From contig CAIYBQ010000052.1 of the NCBI GenBank assembly GCA_903924445.1, positions 1 through 9,724 of the forward strand: a DNA stretch of 9,724 bases, written 5' to 3'. This stretch comes from an uncultured Armatimonadota bacterium. GTDB taxonomy: Bacteria > Armatimonadota > Armatimonadia > Armatimonadales > Armatimonadaceae. Positions within the stretch are counted from its first letter, which is position 1. Every line of letters begins with the position of its first letter. A model generated the notes under the pieces. It ran no database searches. It was not told the DNA's origin and was given only the letters and a program-made list of their open reading frames with translations. A program made the translations under genes and the position numbers. Of this stretch, positions 7,860-9,724 are shown piece after piece.

Positions 7860-8469
7860 CACACCTACTCAGTTTAACGTTTCTCATGAGCTAATCCTGG
7901 ATGTATTGCAGACGCCCAGTATTCTGCGGCTATCCTTGCGAGCTCCAGGCTATATGAATGTCAATGGGTGCAGTCTCGTCGCGTTCACCCTGTTTTGTAA
8001 CTTTGTTCTAGCGATGCTTGCGATTGTTTCGCGGAAGACGGTGTCACGCGATGCCAGTGACTTTTTCAGCCCATCTGGTAACCATTTCGGATTTCTATGG
8101 CTTGTGTCGACAATCGTCACGTTCATTGGACTTCCAATCTTTCTCGTTTATGTCCTGCGGCCAGTTCGGCAGGTCACATTTGACAAAGCGAGAAATGATT
8201 TTCTGTCAGGAAGTAAACGACTGTCAGCTTTGACGAAGCTTGATTACATACGATTGACGGATAGTCAGGACACAGATCGCAAGAGTCTGACATCGGTATC
8301 AATCGATTACGCAGATGGAAACATCTTTGAGCTTGTTGAAGTGTACGACGAGCAGATGGCGAGAGATATCGCGAATCTGATCAGCCGCCATGTGGGGAAA
8401 AGCATTGTCTGGGCGGAGCGTGGTAACTTCCCGGATCAAATGTCTCGTGTGAACCCAGGTTCAGACTAA
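7849..8469 (+). CDS. Unrecognised two-helix membrane protein following the ABC pair
   Basis: I do not recognise this 206-aa protein. It has a hydrophilic N-terminus (about 1-40), a helix at about 41-60, a short loop, and a second helix at about 80-103. A soluble C-terminal region of about 100 residues follows. That region begins RPVRQVTFDKARNDFL and contains alternating strands (LDYIRLTD, LTSVSIDYADGNIFELVEVY) and a closing helix (EQMARDIANLISRHVG). The order of strands then one amphipathic helix resembles the bacterial PH-like domains seen in some small membrane proteins; this is a fold guess only. The ATG at 7849 overlaps the ATPase stop by 11 bp. An in-frame GTG at 7819 would add ten residues, but neither start has a clear ribosome site. 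The overlap suggests it is co-translated with, and may assist, the ABC transporter. It is the last gene of the plus-strand cluster. Confidence 0.75.
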   Translation: MSDNTPTQFNVSHELILDVLQTPSILRLSLRAPGYMNVNGCSLVAFTLFCNFVLAMLAIVSRKTVSRDASDFFSPSGNHFGFLWLVSTIVTFIGLPIFLVYVLRPVRQVTFDKARNDFLSGSKRLSALTKLDYIRLTDSQDTDRKSLTSVSIDYADGNIFELVEVYDEQMARDIANLISRHVGKSIVWAERGNFPDQMSRVNPGSD

Positions 8470-8571
8470 CAGCCATCATTCGTGATGCTCGAATCTCATA
8501 TGCAACATAACAGGCATTATCGGACGTTGCATAAGATCTGGTTTTTGGCCTTCCATCATTAGCTGATGCAT
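8470..8571. other. Intergenic stretch with three small inverted repeats
   Basis: No gene is visible here. CATCA-TTCG-TGATG (8474-8487) is a 5-bp stem closed by a TTCG loop just after the last plus-strand gene. TATGCAAC and GTTGCATA (8499-8506 and 8526-8533) are perfect 8-base complements enclosing 19 nt, followed 8 nt later by five T (8542-8546). CATCA-TTAGC-TGATG (8554-8568) nearly copies the first element. One or more may end or stabilise the plus-strand transcript, but none is a textbook terminator. Confidence 0.4.
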
Positions 8572-8596
8572 AAAAAAAGGCCGGGATACCCGGCCT
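8572..8596 (-). terminator. Intrinsic terminator of the minus-strand 65-aa gene
   Basis: AGGCCGGG (8578-8585) and CCCGGCCT (8589-8596) pair perfectly around a 3-nt ATA loop. On the minus strand the hairpin is followed directly by seven T (complement of A 8572-8578), the layout of a Rho-independent terminator. It starts about 46 nt past the stop codon at 8643. On the plus strand the hairpin is followed by TAAAGTGATTTT rather than a T-run, so activity in that direction would be weak. Confidence 0.85.
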
Positions 8597-8642
8597 AAAG
8601 TGATTTTAGGGAAAACTCAAACGACCCCGAATATCAGAAAAG

Positions 8643-8840
8643 TCATCCATTCTCTGGCATCAAGCGGCTAGACAGCGTGTCCATCTGCTCATGGCAACGC
8701 TTAACCAGTGCATCTACAGAGTCAGACCCTGAGACCATCGTCTTCTTACTGCCCCTAAGGACATATGCTGCTGTCGCTGCTGCGGTAACCGCACCAACAA
8801 CACTTAGCATTACGACTGCACTTCGAATTGATCCAGACAT
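8643..8840 (-). CDS. Small single-helix membrane protein, hypothetical
   Basis: The 65-aa product is not recognised. After MSGSIRS comes a hydrophobic, alanine-rich helix at about 8-28 (AVVMLSVVGAVTAAATAAYV), then a basic RGSKK stop and a soluble, mildly charged tail. The tail contains a short amphipathic stretch, SVDALVKRCHEQMDTLSSRL. The likely topology is N-out, tail inside, from the positive residues after the helix. It could also be read as a signal peptide without a clear cleavage site. Reality of the gene is backed by a GGGAG 7 nt before the ATG (8848-8852) and a strong terminator 46 nt after the stop. It lies 146 nt downstream of mqnA on the same strand. It resembles short YtxH-type or membrane-anchored proteins only in general layout, and no function is proposed. 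Confidence 0.68.
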   Translation of the reverse strand: MSGSIRSAVVMLSVVGAVTAAATAAYVLRGSKKTMVSGSDSVDALVKRCHEQMDTLSSRLMPENG

Positions 8841-8885
8841 TTCAGAACTCCCGCCAAAACGTAGTCAATATCCAAGGATGCAACA

Positions 8886-8894
8886 TCTATACCA
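8886..8894 (-). promoter_or_regulatory. Possible extended -10 promoter for the 65-aa gene
   Basis: On the minus strand TGGTATAGA (8894-8886) fits an extended -10 element (TGn plus a TATAAT-like hexamer). No convincing -35 lies at the right distance. Transcription would start near 8879, leaving a leader of about 40 nt before the ATG at 8840. The gene could instead be read through from mqnA. Confidence 0.28.
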
Positions 8895-8986
8895 TTTGAC
8901 ACACCAACATCGAAATTATTGTACATTTATCGCGTGTTCGTTGATGCACTTCGGTCACCCAGAGAAAAATATTGAGACATTATTTA

Positions 8987-9724
8987 TCAACATTGATGCG
9001 TCACCAAAGATGCTGACAACTCTCTGGCATAGGAGGCATAGAGAGCCAGACCATCCTGATGATGTTGCTCAAGACGATACTCCATCACTTCAGTAAAGTA
9101 GTGCAGTGCACGCGCTTCCGTTGTTCCATGCTTTGCCGCTCGCGCGGCTGCGAGATAGGAAAAGTTGCTCGTTCCCCAATCGCATGCCTGATGAAGCAGG
9201 TCTCTGAGCTCGGGGTCAATAACATTCCTAGATGTCCAGACTGCATAGACGAATGGCAGCCCCGTCCAGTCGAACCATTCCTGACCAAGATCATACACAT
9301 ACGGATAGACGTCGATTTGTGCGTATCCATTGTCTCCAATCAGGACCGCAGCATCAGCTGTTTTTGTCATGGATATGAGATCTGGCAGATGATGCGCGTA
9401 GCTACAGGAAATCCCGTATCGCTTTAGCATAAGGATTTGCAGTAACACATTTGATGTATTACTACTGCTATCAAGAGCCACTGACTCGACAGACGTTATC
9501 GGACATTTGGAAAACACGCGAACACTCTCCACAGAACCTGTCGCTGCCACGCCAATTTCATCGATTGTATGCATCCCAGGCTGGAGAATCGCTTGCAGCG
9601 TCGAGACCAGACCGACAGCGACATCCCCATGAGAAATCAGCTTTGCAAGCACAGATGGAACCGCATCGACAACCGACACTCCCCTGTCGTGCCCGGCAAA
9701 ATGAAACCAGTCCACCAGTGGACA
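8987..9724 (-). CDS. mqnA: Chorismate dehydratase MqnA (futalosine menaquinone pathway), 5' end cut by window
   Basis: MqnA converts chorismate to 3-[(1-carboxyvinyl)oxy]benzoate, the first committed step of the futalosine route to menaquinone. The frame is open to the window edge and the edge residues read CPLVDWFHFAGH. This corresponds to the 'YLNCxPLVDWF' start region of MqnA, so only some 10-20 N-terminal residues should be missing, and the GTG at 9715 is not the real start. Family landmarks follow: DAVPSVLAKLISHGDVAVGLVS, GVAATGSVESVRVFSKCPI, VALDSSSNTSNVLLQILM, the AAVLIGDNGYA segment, and YDLGQEWFDWTGLPFVYAVW. The visible part is 245 residues, consistent with the usual 270-290 total. 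MqnD shares the fold (VitK2_biosynth) but has a different N-terminal motif. No other mqn gene is visible. The small membrane protein follows downstream on the same strand. Confidence 0.9.
   Translation of the reverse strand, partial: CPLVDWFHFAGHDRGVSVVDAVPSVLAKLISHGDVAVGLVSTLQAILQPGMHTIDEIGVAATGSVESVRVFSKCPITSVESVALDSSSNTSNVLLQILMLKRYGISCSYAHHLPDLISMTKTADAAVLIGDNGYAQIDVYPYVYDLGQEWFDWTGLPFVYAVWTSRNVIDPELRDLLHQACDWGTSNFSYLAAARAAKHGTTEARALHYFTEVMEYRLEQHHQDGLALYASYARELSASLVTHQC

Noticed and set aside
8578..8596. The GC-rich hairpin as a bidirectional terminator that also ends the plus-strand operon
   Set aside because: Only the minus-strand side has a direct T-run; the plus-strand side continues TAAAGTG. 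Weak activity is possible but not supported.
8677..9096. 139-aa plus-strand open frame across the 65-aa gene and the end of mqnA
   Set aside because: It runs antisense to two better-supported genes, crosses an intergenic region, and has no ribosome site or domain.
1..9724. Mobile elements, CRISPR arrays, tRNA or rRNA genes, or a defence system
   Set aside because: I saw no transposase or integrase, no regularly spaced repeats, no tRNA-like or rRNA-like stretch, and every sizeable gene but two small membrane proteins belongs to a common housekeeping or envelope family.

Overview
The window is bacterial chromosome, densely coded, with a base composition of roughly 50% GC by eye. It holds housekeeping and envelope genes rather than mobile or phage DNA. 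The lineage cannot be fixed from this stretch. The window has a MqnA-type gene of the futalosine menaquinone route, a DciA-type helicase-loader gene, a SpoIIIE/FtsK translocase and a DusB-like enzyme. Together these suggest a menaquinone-using bacterium outside the model enterobacteria; Armatimonadota is one guess among several and is held weakly.

Layout. On the left, two minus-strand genes overlap: 6-phosphogluconolactonase (pgl, 274-978) and a DUF721/DciA protein cut by the window edge (1-289). A divergent region at about 979-1044 separates them from a long plus-strand cluster, and carries a near-consensus sigma70-type promoter (TTGACC, 18 nt, TATAAT) pointing into ftsK. Six plus-strand genes follow almost without gaps: ftsK (1045-3453), a YtcJ-like metal-dependent amidohydrolase (3456-4979), a DusB-like tRNA-dihydrouridine synthase (4995-6014), a MacB/FtsX-type ABC permease (6014-7174), its LolD/MacB-type ATPase (7185-7859), and an unrecognised two-helix membrane protein (7849-8469). 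Spacings run from an 11-bp overlap to a 15-nt gap, so this looks like one transcription unit.

A 173-nt intergenic stretch with several small inverted repeats follows. Its strong hairpin plus T-tract reads as an intrinsic terminator for the minus strand. From the right edge, minus-strand genes converge on it: the 3' majority of mqnA (8987-9724, start beyond the window) and a 65-aa single-helix membrane protein (8643-8840).

Functionally the genes cover chromosome segregation (FtsK), replication helicase loading (DciA), the oxidative pentose phosphate pathway (Pgl), tRNA modification (DusB), menaquinone synthesis (MqnA) and an envelope ABC exporter or mechanotransmission-type complex. I see no clear exotic system. 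The parts most open to new description are the ABC pair with its uncharacterised membrane partner in an ftsK operon, the 65-aa membrane protein, the proline-to-tryptophan change beside the catalytic cysteine of DusB, and an 8-nt C-tract inside pgl.
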